A stretch of DNA of 64,000 nt from Candidatus Bacteroides intestinavium (GTDB lineage Bacteria > Bacteroidota > Bacteroidia > Bacteroidales > Bacteroidaceae): assembly GCA_019118325.1 (NCBI GenBank), contig DWZE01000085.1:1-64000 (forward strand), read 5' to 3'. A model generated the notes under the pieces. That model ran no database searches. It was not told the origin of the DNA and was given only the letters and a program-made list of their open reading frames with translations. This document shows positions 10,073 to 21,119 of the stretch, in pieces. Both the position numbers and the translations under genes were made by a program. Within the stretch, counting starts at the first letter, position 1. Every line of letters begins with the position of its first letter.

Positions 10073-11737
10073 TTACATCATGGTCAGCAAAATCATCTGT
10101 CCCGCCAGGATGCGGAGGAACATGGTGAGCGGGTAGACGGTGGAGTAACCTACGGACGGAGCCGGATTGCCGGCCACCTGGTTAGAATAGGCCAATGCGG
10201 GGGGATCGGTCGTGGCACCGCCGATGACACCCATCAGGATGAAGTAGTTCACCTTGAAGTAAGCCCGGGCAAAGATGCCTACGGCCAGCAGCGGGATGAT
10301 CGTGATGAGGAAGCCCCAAAGCACATACAACAGGCCGTCGCCTTGCAGCACCGTCTGGACGAACTGGGCGCCCGCGTCGATGCCTACGCTGGCCAGGAAG
10401 AGCACGAGGCCTATCTCGCGCAGCATCAAGTTGGCGCTCGTGGTGGTGTAGGTCACCAGTTTCATCTTATAGCCGAAGCGTCCGATGAGGATGGCCACTA
10501 CCAGCGGTCCGCCGGCCAGACCCAGTTTGACGGGGGTCGGCATACCGGGGAAGGAGATGGGCAGGCTGCCCACCAGGATGCCGAGGAACAGGCCGACGAA
10601 GATGGTGACGATGTTCGGCGTGTTCAGGCTCTTCATCTGATTGCCCAGGACGAGAGCCACACTGTTCACAGCGTCCTCGCGGCCCACCACCATCAGGCGG
10701 TCGCCCACCTGGAGGGTCAGGTTGGGAGAAGCAAACAGCTCCATGCCCGAACGGGTGATGCGGGTGACGGTCACGCCGTAGGAACTGCGGAAGTGCATGT
10801 CGCCCAGTTTCTTGCCATTGATGTTGGACTTGGTGATGATGACGCGGCGCGAAACCACGGGCAGGTCCTGATGTTCCCAATCCACCTCAACCTGCTTGCC
10901 GATGAAGGCGATGATGGCTTCGGCGTCTTCCTCGGAGCACACCATGAAGAGTTGGTCGCCGATGCAGAACTTGGTGTCCTGGTCGGGGATGATGACATGG
11001 CCTTCGTGGCGCAGGCGCGAGCAGACGAACGGACGTCCCAGGAATTGCTTCACCTGAAGCAGGCGCTTGCCGTCGATGGCCTCGTTGCGTACTTCCAGGG
11101 TCATCATGTGAGGTTTCTGCTTCTCCTCATCTTCATTGCGGGCCAGGTCAGCCTCTTCCTTCGCGAAGTCCACGCGGAAGATGTAGCGGATGGCAATGAT
11201 GGAGCCGATGATGCCCAAAACACCCAGCGGGTAGGCGCAGGCATAACCCAGGGCGATGGGGTCGCCCGTGTAGTGCAGCTGGTTCAATGCCTCCTGGGCG
11301 GCACCCAGACCGGGGGTGTTGGTGACGGCACCATAGAGGATACCTACCATCATGGGCAGGTCCACACGCCCGTTGGCCACGAAATAAATGGTGAGGGCCA
11401 CGGCGATGTTGAGCACGATGATCAGCACTGCCAGCAGGTTCAGCGTCATGCCTCCCTTCTTGAAGGACGAGAAGAACGACGGGCCTACCTGCAAACCGAT
11501 GCAGAACACGAACAGCGTCAGACCAAACTCACGCAAGAAATGCAGAATGGGCGTGGACACCGTGAAGCCGAAGTGCCCCACCAGGATGCCCATGAAGAGG
11601 ACAAACGTCACGCCCAGCGAGATGCCGGCAATCTTGATCTTGCCGAGCAACACGCCCACCGCTATCACAAACGAGTAGAGCAACACGATGTGAGCCACGG
11701 AGGACGGGTCCCATAATAAACTGTTTAACCAATCCAT
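10073..11737 (-). CDS. YidE/AspT-family putative transporter with TrkA_C domains
   Basis: Two AspT/YidE membrane duplication halves flanking two RCK-C segments; [20 protein letters not shown] and [18 protein letters not shown]. Confidence 0.92.
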   Translation of the reverse strand: MDWLNSLLWDPSSVAHIVLLYSFVIAVGVLLGKIKIAGISLGVTFVLFMGILVGHFGFTVSTPILHFLREFGLTLFVFCIGLQVGPSFFSSFKKGGMTLNLLAVLIIVLNIAVALTIYFVANGRVDLPMMVGILYGAVTNTPGLGAAQEALNQLHYTGDPIALGYACAYPLGVLGIIGSIIAIRYIFRVDFAKEEADLARNEDEEKQKPHMMTLEVRNEAIDGKRLLQVKQFLGRPFVCSRLRHEGHVIIPDQDTKFCIGDQLFMVCSEEDAEAIIAFIGKQVEVDWEHQDLPVVSRRVIITKSNINGKKLGDMHFRSSYGVTVTRITRSGMELFASPNLTLQVGDRLMVVGREDAVNSVALVLGNQMKSLNTPNIVTIFVGLFLGILVGSLPISFPGMPTPVKLGLAGGPLVVAILIGRFGYKMKLVTYTTTSANLMLREIGLVLFLASVGIDAGAQFVQTVLQGDGLLYVLWGFLITIIPLLAVGIFARAYFKVNYFILMGVIGGATTDPPALAYSNQVAGNPAPSVGYSTVYPLTMFLRILAGQMILLTMM

Positions 11738-11894
11738 AAGTTTTTGTTATTGTTAAATGATTTTAAGTGCCGCTTTCGTGCCGCAAAAGTACGCAATCGT
11801 GCGGAAGATGCCAAGACTTTAAGGCAGGAAAAAAGATTTTTACCGCAAAAAGAGAAATCCGCCGGCAAAAACTTGTCGGTCTCAAGAATTTTGC

Positions 11895-12039
11895 TAATTT
11901 TGCAGGTGAGGAAAAAAGGCATGCCAGCCCTACAAGATGTGGCCGGCTCCGGGTGGGCCGGATTGCGTCGACGCTTCGTTTATAATGCAGAAGCGGGGGG
12001 CGTGTCCGAGGCTCAGGCGGGGGACGCGCCCCTTTTTTT
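11895..12039 (+). ncRNA. candidate small RNA with its own promoter (TAATTTTG 11895-11902) and terminator (11997-12039)
   Basis: Bacteroides -7 consensus TAnnTTTG with TTG at 11873-11875; internal hairpins; ggggcgtgtcc/ggacgcgcccc stem plus T7; a separate promoter precedes mutA. Confidence 0.5.
11997..12039 (+). terminator. Rho-independent terminator upstream of mutA
   Basis: ggggcgtgtcc (11997-12007) pairs with ggacgcgcccc (12022-12032), then ttttttt. Confidence 0.85.
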
Positions 12040-12155
12040 GCACAGACCCGAAAAAAACGTGCAACGGGAGGCTTGGCAATCGACTTATTGTCTATATTTG
12101 CAAAGTGAAGTGCAATGACACTTATTCAAACTACATTATCATAAATAAATAAACT

Positions 12156-14027
12156 ATGGCAGAAAACAAAGAAAAGCTCTTCTCTGACTTTCCGTCCGTC
12201 AGCACCGATGCGTGGATGGAGAAAGTCACGGCCGACCTGAAAGGCGCCGACTTCGAGAAGAAACTCGTTTGGAGAACAAACGAAGGATTCAACGTAAGAC
12301 CCTTCTACCGCCGTGAAGACCTGGAGGGTTTGCGCCAGATGGACGCCCTGCCCGGCGAGTTCCCCTATCTGCGCGGCAACCGGAAAAACGACAACTCCTG
12401 GCTCATCCGTCAGGATATTCGCGTGGAGGAACCTGCCGAGGCCAATGCCAAGGCACTGGACATCCTGAACCGGGGTGTCGACGCACTGGGATTCAGCATC
12501 AAGGCCAAGCAACTGGATGAGGCTTATCTGGAGACGCTTCTGAAGGACATCAAGGCCGATTGCGTGGAGCTGAACTTCTCCACGTGCCAGGGACATGTGG
12601 TGGAACTGGTGCAGTTGCTGGTAGCCTACTTCAAGAAACATGGCTACGACCTCTCCAAGCTCCGTGGCTCCATTGCCTACGACCCGCTGGGCAAGATGCT
12701 CTCCAAAGGCAAGGAGCGCACCGTCATCGCCGAGACGGGCAAGAAGTTGATTGAAGCCTCCGCAGAACTTTGCGGCTACCAAGTCCTCGGCGTGGACGCG
12801 TCAATCCTTTGCGATGCCGGAGCCTATATTTATCAGGAATTGGGCTATGCCTTGGCGTGGGGCAATGAATATATGCACGCATTGACCGAAGCCGGTGTCC
12901 CCGCTCCGCAGGTGGCCAAGAATATCAAGTTCAATTTCGGCGTGTCATCCAACTACTTCATGGAGATAGCCAAGTTCCGCGCCGCCCGTATGCTTTGGGC
13001 GGACATCGTGGAGCAATATCTCGGCCCGGACGATTGCAAGTGTGCCGCCCGGATGCACATCCACGCCATCACTTCCCGCTTCAACCTCACGCTCTTCGAT
13101 TCCTACGTCAATCTGCTCCGCACGCAGACGGAGGCCATGAGTGCCGCTCTGGCCGGTGTGGAATCCATGACTGTACTTCCCTTTGATGCCGTGTATGCCG
13201 AGCCCAATGAATTCTCCGAGCGCCTGGCCCGCAACCAGCAACTCCTGCTCCGCGAGGAATCCCACTTCGACAAGGTGGTAGACCCTGCCGGCGGTTCCTA
13301 TTATATAGAGAATCTGACCGCCTCCATCGCCGCCCAGGCTTGGAAACTCTTCCTGGCCGTGGAGGACGAAGGCGGATTCTATGCAGCCGTCAAGGCCGGC
13401 AAGGTGCAGGAAGCAGTCAATGCCAGCAACCGGGCCCGCCACGAGGCCGTGGCCCGTCGTAAGGAAATCCTGCTGGGCACCAACCAATATCCCAACTTCA
13501 TCGAGCGTGCCGAGGGCAAGCAACCCTTGTCCGGCCATTGCTGTTGCGGAGGAGGCCATGAACACACTTGCGAGAAGGATTGTCCGTCGCTCGACGCCTC
13601 CCGTGCCGCCAGCGAGTTCGAGGCGCTCCGTCTGGAGACCGAGGCCAGCGGCAAGCGTCCGAAAGCCTTCATGCTGACCATCGGCAACCTGGCCATGCGT
13701 CAGGCACGCGCCCAGTTCTCGTGCAACTTCCTGGCTTGTGCCGGATACGAGGTCATCGACAACCTGGGATTCGCCTCCGTTCAGGAAGGCATTGATGCCG
13801 CTCTGGCCGCCCAGGCCGACATCGTGGTGCTCTGCTCCAGCGACGACGAGTATGCCCAGTATGCCATCCCCGCCTATCAGGCTCTGGCCGGACGCGCCAT
13901 GTTCATCGTGGCCGGTGCTCCCGCCTGCATGGACGAGCTGAAGGCCGCCGGCATCGAGAACTTCATCCATGTCCGCGTCAATGTGTTGCAGACATTAAAG
14001 GAATACAACGCTAAATTATTGAAGTAA
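12156..14027 (+). CDS. mutA: methylmalonyl-CoA mutase small subunit
   Basis: Mutase fold without the B12-binding DGHDRG motif; paired with the large subunit. Confidence 0.95.
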   Translation: MAENKEKLFSDFPSVSTDAWMEKVTADLKGADFEKKLVWRTNEGFNVRPFYRREDLEGLRQMDALPGEFPYLRGNRKNDNSWLIRQDIRVEEPAEANAKALDILNRGVDALGFSIKAKQLDEAYLETLLKDIKADCVELNFSTCQGHVVELVQLLVAYFKKHGYDLSKLRGSIAYDPLGKMLSKGKERTVIAETGKKLIEASAELCGYQVLGVDASILCDAGAYIYQELGYALAWGNEYMHALTEAGVPAPQVAKNIKFNFGVSSNYFMEIAKFRAARMLWADIVEQYLGPDDCKCAARMHIHAITSRFNLTLFDSYVNLLRTQTEAMSAALAGVESMTVLPFDAVYAEPNEFSERLARNQQLLLREESHFDKVVDPAGGSYYIENLTASIAAQAWKLFLAVEDEGGFYAAVKAGKVQEAVNASNRARHEAVARRKEILLGTNQYPNFIERAEGKQPLSGHCCCGGGHEHTCEKDCPSLDASRAASEFEALRLETEASGKRPKAFMLTIGNLAMRQARAQFSCNFLACAGYEVIDNLGFASVQEGIDAALAAQADIVVLCSSDDEYAQYAIPAYQALAGRAMFIVAGAPACMDELKAAGIENFIHVRVNVLQTLKEYNAKLLK

Positions 14028-14029
14028 TC

Positions 14030-16177
14030 ATGAGAAAAGATTTCAAGAACATAGACATATATGCCGACTTCAAGCCCGTCAACGGGGCTGAGTGGCAAAA
14101 GGCCAACGGCATCCATGCTGACTGGAAGACGCCGGAGCACATTGAAGTGAAGCCTGTTTATACCAAGGAGGACCTGGAAGGGATGGAGCATCTGGACTAT
14201 GCGGCCGGTGTGCCCCCTTACCTGCGTGGCCCGTACTCCACGATGTACGTGATGCGCCCGTGGACCATCCGCCAATATGCCGGATTCTCCACCGCCGAGG
14301 AATCCAACGCTTTCTACCGCCGCAACCTGGCCAGTGGTCAGAAGGGCCTTTCCGTGGCCTTCGACCTGCCCACACACCGTGGCTACGACCCCGACAACGA
14401 GCGCGTGGTAGGCGATGTCGGCAAGGCAGGTGTGTCCATCTGCTCGCTGGAGAACATGAAGGTGCTGTTCGACGGCATACCCCTGAACAAGATGTCCGTA
14501 TCCATGACGATGAACGGAGCGGTACTGCCCGTCATGGCCTTCTACATCAACGCCGGCCTGGAGCAGGGCGCCAAGCTGGAAGAGATGGCCGGCACCATCC
14601 AGAACGACATCCTGAAGGAATTCATGGTGCGCAACACCTATATCTACCCGCCTGCATTCTCCATGAAGATTATCTCCGACATCTTCGAATACACCTCGCA
14701 GAAGATGCCGAAGTTCAACTCCATCTCCATCTCCGGCTACCACATGCAGGAAGCCGGCGCCACGGCTGACATCGAGTTGGCTTACACCTTGGCCGACGGT
14801 TTGGAATACCTGCGTGCCGGTGTCAACGCCGGATTGGACATTGATGCCTTCGCGCCGCGCCTGTCCTTCTTCTGGGCCATCGGTACCAATCACTTCATGG
14901 AGATTGCCAAGATGCGCGCCGCCCGTATGCTGTGGGCCAAGATTGTGAAGCAGTTCAACCCGAAGAATCCCAAGTCGCTGGCCTTGCGCACGCACTCGCA
15001 GACCTCCGGCTGGTCGCTGACGGAGCAAGACCCCTTCAACAACGTGGGGCGCACCTGCATCGAGGCCATGGCCGCAGCCTTGGGCCACACGCAGTCCCTG
15101 CACACCAATGCCTTGGACGAGGCCATTGCCCTGCCCACGGACTTCTCCGCCCGCATCGCGCGCAACACGCAGATTTACATTCAGGAAGAGACTTACATTT
15201 GTAAGAACGTAGACCCCTGGGCAGGTTCCTATTACGTGGAGGCATTGACGGACGAAATTGCCCACAAGGCTTGGGAGCATATCCAGGAAATCGAGAAGCT
15301 GGGCGGCATGGCCAAGGCCATCGAGACCGGCATCCCCAAGATGCGCATCGAAGAGGCTGCCGCACGCACGCAGGCCCGCATCGACAGCGGCGTGCAGACC
15401 ATTGTCGGTGTCAACAAGTATCGCCTGGACAAGGAAGCGCCCATCGACATTCTCGAAATCGACAACACGGCCGTGCGCAACGAGCAGCTGGAGAACCTGA
15501 AGAAACTCAAGGCCAGCCGCAACCAGGCCGACGTGGACAAGGCGCTGGATGCCATTACCGAGTGTGTCCGCACGGGCGAAGGCAACCTGCTGGAGCTGGC
15601 CGTCGAGGCCGCCCGTGTGCGTGCCACCTTGGGCGAAATATCCTATGCGTGCGAGAAGGTAGTTGGACGTTATAAAGCAATGATTAGAACCATATCAGGC
15701 GTGTATTCATCAGAAAGCAAAAACGATGCAGACTTCGCCAAGGCTTGTGAGCTGTGCGAGAAGTTTGCCAAGAAGGAAGGTCGTCAGCCGCGTATCATGA
15801 TTGCCAAGATGGGGCAGGACGGGCACGACCGTGGTGCAAAGGTCGTAGCTACGGGCTATGCCGACTGTGGTTTCGACGTGGACATGGGGCCGTTGTTCCA
15901 GACACCGGCCGAAGCAGCCCGCGAAGCTGTGGAGAACGACGTGCATGCAGTGGGCGTATCCTCGCTTGCGGCAGGCCACAAGACCTTGATTCCGCAGTTG
16001 ATGGACGAGTTGAAGAAGCTGGGCCGCGAGGACATCGTGGTATTCGCCGGCGGTGTCATTCCTCCGCAGGACTATGACTTCCTCTACAAGGCCGGTGTGG
16101 CTGCCATCTTCGGCCCGGGTACTCCGGTGGCCAAGGCTGCCTGTCAGATTCTGGACATCCTGATGGACGAAGAATGA
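14030..16177 (+). CDS. mutB: methylmalonyl-CoA mutase large subunit
   Basis: [28 protein letters not shown]-terminal B12 domain [12 protein letters not shown]. Confidence 0.97.
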   Translation: MRKDFKNIDIYADFKPVNGAEWQKANGIHADWKTPEHIEVKPVYTKEDLEGMEHLDYAAGVPPYLRGPYSTMYVMRPWTIRQYAGFSTAEESNAFYRRNLASGQKGLSVAFDLPTHRGYDPDNERVVGDVGKAGVSICSLENMKVLFDGIPLNKMSVSMTMNGAVLPVMAFYINAGLEQGAKLEEMAGTIQNDILKEFMVRNTYIYPPAFSMKIISDIFEYTSQKMPKFNSISISGYHMQEAGATADIELAYTLADGLEYLRAGVNAGLDIDAFAPRLSFFWAIGTNHFMEIAKMRAARMLWAKIVKQFNPKNPKSLALRTHSQTSGWSLTEQDPFNNVGRTCIEAMAAALGHTQSLHTNALDEAIALPTDFSARIARNTQIYIQEETYICKNVDPWAGSYYVEALTDEIAHKAWEHIQEIEKLGGMAKAIETGIPKMRIEEAAARTQARIDSGVQTIVGVNKYRLDKEAPIDILEIDNTAVRNEQLENLKKLKASRNQADVDKALDAITECVRTGEGNLLELAVEAARVRATLGEISYACEKVVGRYKAMIRTISGVYSSESKNDADFAKACELCEKFAKKEGRQPRIMIAKMGQDGHDRGAKVVATGYADCGFDVDMGPLFQTPAEAAREAVENDVHAVGVSSLAAGHKTLIPQLMDELKKLGREDIVVFAGGVIPPQDYDFLYKAGVAAIFGPGTPVAKAACQILDILMDEE

Positions 16178-16207
16178 TTTCTCAGCCTGCTTCATGGCAG
16201 GTCGCGG

Positions 16208-16250
16208 AGAGGCTGTATCGTTTTGAGGCGGTACAGCCTCTTTCTTTTTC
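16208..16250 (+). terminator. Rho-independent terminator after mutB
   Basis: agaggctgta ... tacagcctct followed by T-rich tract. Confidence 0.8.
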
Positions 16251-16323
16251 TTTCCTCTTTGTACGGTTCAAGTGTTTTTTTTACTTTTGCAGCCATATTA
16301 TAGACCTGTTTTAAAGCTAAAGG

Positions 16324-17034
16324 ATGAAAAAACTTTTTTTACTGCTTTGTGCCGTCATTTTGTCTGGCGGCCTGTTTGCGCAGGACAGTCTGCGTGTCAG
16401 TTCCCGGCAACCCCGGCTGGAGGATGTGCTTCAGGTTCTTGAAATGAATGACGTCTTTATCCACCGTTTCGACTTGCGTTCGTTGTTGAAGGCGCACTAT
16501 GATGTATTCTTCTACGTGGACGAATACCGCCATGCCGAAAAGCAGGGACGGGTGCGCCGGTTTATGTTCGGGCCCAATGTAGAGTCCGTGGAGAGTTATC
16601 CCGAAGAAGATAGGGAAGCCGTGCGGAAAATGTTCAACCTCGCACCGGACGAAGACGAGTTTGAAGTTATTAAGGACGTTACGCTGACATTTCGTGTGGT
16701 GGACGATTCGCTGGCCTACATCAGTGCCAGTAGTTCCGGCCTCGGCATGATGGCCGGCGAGGTCCGTTTGTATCCCGTGGTGCCCGACCAGGGCGACGCT
16801 TTCTATATGTATTCGACCCGTCCGTTTCGCTTGGATGCCGTGGCCGATGCCGATGCGGTGGAAATTCCGCTGGTGTTCTATGGCTCCGCCTGGTATGACA
16901 AGCAGGCCCATATAACCCGTTTCTGCGGAGAGGATGAAATAGACCCGCAGTTGCAGGCGCAGATTGTGAAAGACGTGCCTCACTTCTACGTGGTAGGCAT
17001 GGGACTGGAAAAATTGCCGGAAGAAGAACAGTAG
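16324..17034 (+). CDS. exported hypothetical protein (possibly DUF5041)
   Basis: Signal peptide MKKLFLLLCAVILSGGLFAQ; promoter tacttttg upstream. Confidence 0.6.
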   Translation: MKKLFLLLCAVILSGGLFAQDSLRVSSRQPRLEDVLQVLEMNDVFIHRFDLRSLLKAHYDVFFYVDEYRHAEKQGRVRRFMFGPNVESVESYPEEDREAVRKMFNLAPDEDEFEVIKDVTLTFRVVDDSLAYISASSSGLGMMAGEVRLYPVVPDQGDAFYMYSTRPFRLDAVADADAVEIPLVFYGSAWYDKQAHITRFCGEDEIDPQLQAQIVKDVPHFYVVGMGLEKLPEEEQ

Positions 17035-17177
17035 TCCGGGGGCGGAAGACGTGGACTTAAGGGCGAGAGAAGTGTTAGCGAGAGGTGAAAAAGGCTTGAT
17101 TGCTGTCCTATCGGCTTAAAAAGTGTTATAAAACATACTTTTCTGCTTGGAAAGTTTGCAGGTTTCGCAAAAGTCCG

Positions 17178-17252
17178 TACCTTTGCACTGTGTTTTTCAT
17201 GGTATTAGATTTAAGGTTAACAAAGGTTGGGCTCAGCGGAGCCCTTTTTTTT
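17178..17252 (+). ncRNA. candidate about 60-nt small RNA, promoter and terminator only, no ORF
   Basis: TACCTTTG at 17178-17185; terminator gggctc/gagccc plus T8 at 17229-17252; next gene is on the opposite strand. Confidence 0.55.
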
Positions 17253-17327
17253 ATGCCCGTACGTCTGGAGGAGGGGGCGTTGCCTCCTCCGTACTTCCTT
17301 CCTTTATGAATGGATTTCTGCCCTTTC

Positions 17328-18578
17328 TCAAAGATTTTCCAACCGCCGCAAGACAGAATCACACAGCACGGTGAACGCCGCCCGGTTCTGCGCGCTGATG
17401 GGTTTCTTGGGTTGCGACTTGATGGTGAGCGGGTTGATGGGTTTGCCGTGTTCGTACACGCGGAAATCCAGATGCGGCCCCGTAGACAAGCCCGTGGAGC
17501 CGACGTAGCCGATGACTTGCTTCTGTTTCACCTCCGTCCCCACCTGGATGCCCTTGGCGAAGCGCGAGAGGTGCATATAGGTGGTGGTGTAGACACTGTT
17601 GTGCTTGATTTTCAGGTAATTGCCTGCTCCGCCGCGCTGGTAGGCCTTGGCGATGACCTTGCCGTTGCCCACGGCATAGACGGGCGTGCCCGCCGGGGCG
17701 GCATAGTCCACGCCGTGGTGGGCGCGGTAGCGTTTCAGGACGGGGTGGAAGCGGGCGTTGGAGAAGCGCGACGAGATGCGGTAGAAGTCCAGCGGCGCCT
17801 TCAGGAAAGCACCTTCCAGGCTGTTGCCTTTTTCATTGTAGTAGAGTTCTTCGTTGTCCTGCGTGAAGGGGATGGCGTAGTAAGTGCTGTCCGAATGGCG
17901 GAAGGCGGCGGCCAACACATGGAAGTTGTCCAGGCTCTTGCCGTCCACGTACTCCTGTTCGTAGATGACGCGGAACTCGTCGGCCTTCTTCAGGTCGAAG
18001 AAGTCGATGGACCAGCCGTAGATGTTGGACAGGACCATGGCCAGCAGCGGCGAGGTCTCTTCGTTCTGCATGGCCACCCAGAGCGAGGATTCCACCCGGC
18101 CTTTCACCTCTTTCTGCCGCCACTCCGAGGGATTCTCGCCCCGGCGCACGGCACAGTCGCCGCGCAGGTCGAAGACCACATAGGCCTTGGGGTCTTCCTC
18201 ATAGACCAGAAAGGCGGTCTGCGGCACGCTGTCGCGGGTGGTGAAGACGGCGTAGGCCTGGCCGGCACGGATTTTGCGCACGTCGAAGACGCCGGCCGCC
18301 TTCTCATTGACGCGGTGCACCTGCTGGTGCGACAGGCCGTGGTCGGCCAGGATGTAGGACAGGTTCTGTCCTTGTTTCACGATGCCGTAATCCACTTCAT
18401 AGTCATCCGTCGGGATGCCATATTTGTACACGATTTCCTCCACTTCCGTAGAGTCCGTCAGTTGAACTTCGTCCAGCATGTCGCCTGCTGTCCGTTTGGG
18501 CAGGAACACCAGTGCCAGGGCGGCTACGGCCAGGAGTAGGCCGATGGTGATGGGGTATCTCTTGTCAATCTTGCGCAT
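17328..18578 (-). CDS. M23-family metallopeptidase
   Basis: FHPVLKRYRAHHGVDYAAPAGTPVYAVGNGKV...YMHLSRFA...GYVGSTGLSTGPHLDFRVY. Confidence 0.95.
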   Translation of the reverse strand: MRKIDKRYPITIGLLLAVAALALVFLPKRTAGDMLDEVQLTDSTEVEEIVYKYGIPTDDYEVDYGIVKQGQNLSYILADHGLSHQQVHRVNEKAAGVFDVRKIRAGQAYAVFTTRDSVPQTAFLVYEEDPKAYVVFDLRGDCAVRRGENPSEWRQKEVKGRVESSLWVAMQNEETSPLLAMVLSNIYGWSIDFFDLKKADEFRVIYEQEYVDGKSLDNFHVLAAAFRHSDSTYYAIPFTQDNEELYYNEKGNSLEGAFLKAPLDFYRISSRFSNARFHPVLKRYRAHHGVDYAAPAGTPVYAVGNGKVIAKAYQRGGAGNYLKIKHNSVYTTTYMHLSRFAKGIQVGTEVKQKQVIGYVGSTGLSTGPHLDFRVYEHGKPINPLTIKSQPKKPISAQNRAAFTVLCDSVLRRLENL

Positions 18579-18633
18579 AGTCTATGGGTTATTAACGGGG
18601 TTTTGTTCCGTGACGTTCCGGCGCTCGGGCGCA

Positions 18634-18699
18634 GATGTCGCTGCCCGTGCTCCGCGATATCTGCGCCCGTGCTCCGCGATATCTCCGGACAACCGTCCG
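18634..18699. repeat. Array A: GATATC-centred palindrome, 22-bp period (units at 18634, 18656, 18678)
   Basis: Units gatgtcgctgcccgtgctccgc / gatatctgcgcccgtgctccgc / gatatctccggacaaccgtccg. Confidence 0.85.
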
Positions 18700-18820
18700 C
18701 GAACGTGCCACAAAAGTAGGGAAAAATAGGGAAAAAAAGCGAACGATGCACCACCTAATTTTGCGGTTAGCCGCTTTATTGTTAATATTGCGCCCGCAAA
18801 TCAAGACTATCAAGACGAAT

Positions 18821-19912
18821 ATGTGGTTCATTCTTATTGCATTGGTCATCTACCTGGGCGCCAACGGGTGGGTGTATTATAATGGGCATGTGGCCCTGCA
18901 GGGCTGTCCGATGGCTGTGCGCATGGCTTTCGGCGTTGTGTTCTGGGCAGTGGCGCTTTCCTTTATCGGCTTCATGGCTTTGCGGGGTCGGCATCTGACG
19001 CCGCTCATGGGACATTGGGTTTACTTCGTCAGCAACGGCTGGCTCGTCGCCCTGCTCTACCTGACGCTGCTGCTGGCGGTTGGGCAGTTGCCCCGCCTCT
19101 TTGGCGTGCACGTTCCCCATCTCTTCGGCGTTTGCGTGGGGCTGACGGCCTTGCTGCTGGCTTACGGTTATTGGCATTACCGTCATCCTGCCGTGCGTAC
19201 GTTGCAGGTGGATATAGACAAGCCCGTGGACGGCCCGAAGCAGCTGCGCGCGGTAGCCATCAGCGACGTGCACCTGGGCTACGGCAACAACCGCCGTGTG
19301 CTGGAGGACTATGTGCGGATGATCAACGAGGCCCGTCCGGACGTGGTGCTCATTGCGGGCGACCTGATAGACATGTCCCTCAAGCCCTTGTGGCAGGAGC
19401 GGATGCAGGATGTCCTGCGGGAGGTGCAGGCTCCGTTGGGGATATACATGGTGCCGGGCAATCACGAGTTCATCAGCGGCATCCGCGCGACCGAAGAGTT
19501 TATCGGGCGGACTCCCATCCGGCTGTTGCGCGACAGCATCGTCACGTTGCCTGGCGGGGTGCAGGTGGTCGGCCGTGATGACCGCAGCAACCGCCGGCGC
19601 CTGCGGGCGGACGACCTTATCGGCCGGGCCGATGCCTCGCGCCCCATCCTGGTGTTGGATCACCAGCCCTATGACGACCAGTTGGAACAGATTGCCGCCG
19701 GTGGCGCCGATTTCACCCTGTGCGGGCATACGCATGCCGGTCAGGTGTGGCCGCTGAGCCTGGTCACCGGCGCCATTTACAGGCAGGACCACGGCTACGG
19801 CCGATGGGGGCGGACGCAGGTCTATGTCTCGTCCGGGCTTGGGTTGTGGGGGCCGCCCTTCCGCATCGGGACGGACAGCGAGATGGTGGTCATTGATTTC
19901 CGCTTCCGATGA
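18821..19912 (+). CDS. metallophosphoesterase
   Basis: ISDVHLGYGN, LIAGDLIDMS, MVPGNHEFISG, LCGHTHAGQVWP. Confidence 0.93.
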   Translation: MWFILIALVIYLGANGWVYYNGHVALQGCPMAVRMAFGVVFWAVALSFIGFMALRGRHLTPLMGHWVYFVSNGWLVALLYLTLLLAVGQLPRLFGVHVPHLFGVCVGLTALLLAYGYWHYRHPAVRTLQVDIDKPVDGPKQLRAVAISDVHLGYGNNRRVLEDYVRMINEARPDVVLIAGDLIDMSLKPLWQERMQDVLREVQAPLGIYMVPGNHEFISGIRATEEFIGRTPIRLLRDSIVTLPGGVQVVGRDDRSNRRRLRADDLIGRADASRPILVLDHQPYDDQLEQIAAGGADFTLCGHTHAGQVWPLSLVTGAIYRQDHGYGRWGRTQVYVSSGLGLWGPPFRIGTDSEMVVIDFRFR

Positions 19913-21098
19913 GGGCTTGGATGTCGTCGCCCGAGGGCGCCTGGAAGATGCGCAGGCCAAACTCAGGGACGATGGCCAGCACGTAGTCGAAGACGTCGGA
20001 CTGCACGCCTTCGTAGGGCACCCAGTCCTTGATGCGCGAGAAGAAGTACAGCTCCAGCGGGATGCCGTGCTCCGTGGGTTGCAGTTGCCGCACCATGCAG
20101 TGCAGGTCCGTGTTGACCACGGGCAGCGAGCGCAGGTAGGCCACGATGTAGGCGCGCAGCACGCCCAGGTTGGTCAGCGGGTCGGGGTGGGCGCCCTCGA
20201 AGAAGTCCTTCAGCAGAGGCATTTTCCGGTATTTTTCCAGCATCTCCGGCGTGCAGAAGCGCACGCTGTGCAGGTCGATGTTGATGCTCCGCTTCACGCG
20301 GCGGCCTCCGCTCTCGCGCATGGCGTTCCAGTTTTCGAAGGAGTCGCTCACGAGGAGGTAGGGTGGCAGGGTGGCCACGGTGTTGTCCCAGTTGCGCACC
20401 TTCACCGTGTTGAGCGTCACCTCCGTTACCGTGCCGTCCACTCCGTATTTGGCCATTTTGATCCAGTCGCCCACCTTCAGCATATTGTTGGCAGAGAGTT
20501 GTATGCCGCTGACGAAGCCCATGATGGTGTCCTTGAACACCAGCATCAGCACGGCGGACATGGCGCCCAGGCTGGCCAGCAGGTTCATGGGATTCTGGTC
20601 CGTCAGTTCGCCGATGATGACGATGGCGCCCACCAGCCACAGCAGCACCTGCACCGTCTGCACCATGCCCTTGAGCGGGCGGTTGCGGTAGCGGCCCGTC
20701 TCGCTGTACACCGTGTAGACGGCTCCCATGAAGGCATGTCCGAAGAACAGGAGCGAGAGAATGATGAACACCATGCAGATGCGCTGGACGAGGCTGACGG
20801 TTGCCGGTGCCGTGTCGGCAAAGGCGATGGGCGTGAACAGGTAGATGATGAGGGGCACGACAATGTGGCTGAGGCGCACCATCACCTTGTGGTCGAACAC
20901 GATGTCGTCCCACGTGGCTTTGGTCTTTTTCACCAGTTGTGCCACGGCCCTCAATACCACGCGGCGGCAAATCTGGTCGGTCGCCAGGGCGATGAGCACC
21001 AGCAGGACGAAGGCGATGAAGTGGTCCAGCGTGTCGGCGGTGTCCGGGGCGATGCCCCAGGAGATGAGCAGTTGTTTGATGGCGTTCAGTATTTTCAT
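19890..21098 (-). CDS. mechanosensitive ion channel (MscS family)
   Basis: GAMSAVLMLVFKDTIMGFVSGIQLSANNMLKVGDWI; GTVTEVTLNTVKVRNWDNTV. Confidence 0.93.
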   Translation of the reverse strand: MKILNAIKQLLISWGIAPDTADTLDHFIAFVLLVLIALATDQICRRVVLRAVAQLVKKTKATWDDIVFDHKVMVRLSHIVVPLIIYLFTPIAFADTAPATVSLVQRICMVFIILSLLFFGHAFMGAVYTVYSETGRYRNRPLKGMVQTVQVLLWLVGAIVIIGELTDQNPMNLLASLGAMSAVLMLVFKDTIMGFVSGIQLSANNMLKVGDWIKMAKYGVDGTVTEVTLNTVKVRNWDNTVATLPPYLLVSDSFENWNAMRESGGRRVKRSINIDLHSVRFCTPEMLEKYRKMPLLKDFFEGAHPDPLTNLGVLRAYIVAYLRSLPVVNTDLHCMVRQLQPTEHGIPLELYFFSRIKDWVPYEGVQSDVFDYVLAIVPEFGLRIFQAPSGDDIQALIGSGNQ

Positions 21099-21119
21099 GA
21101 GCAGTCTTACTTTCGTGGG

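Noticed and set aside
10019-11716. 565-aa plus-strand ORF
   Set aside because: Exactly antisense to the well-supported YidE/AspT-like transporter; composition (H, Q, G, D rich) is typical of an antisense frame in GC-rich genes.
13877-15280. 467-aa minus-strand ORF
   Set aside because: Antisense to mutA/mutB; an artefact of GC-rich codon usage.
17310-18539. 409-aa plus-strand ORF
   Set aside because: Antisense to the M23 peptidase, no domain.
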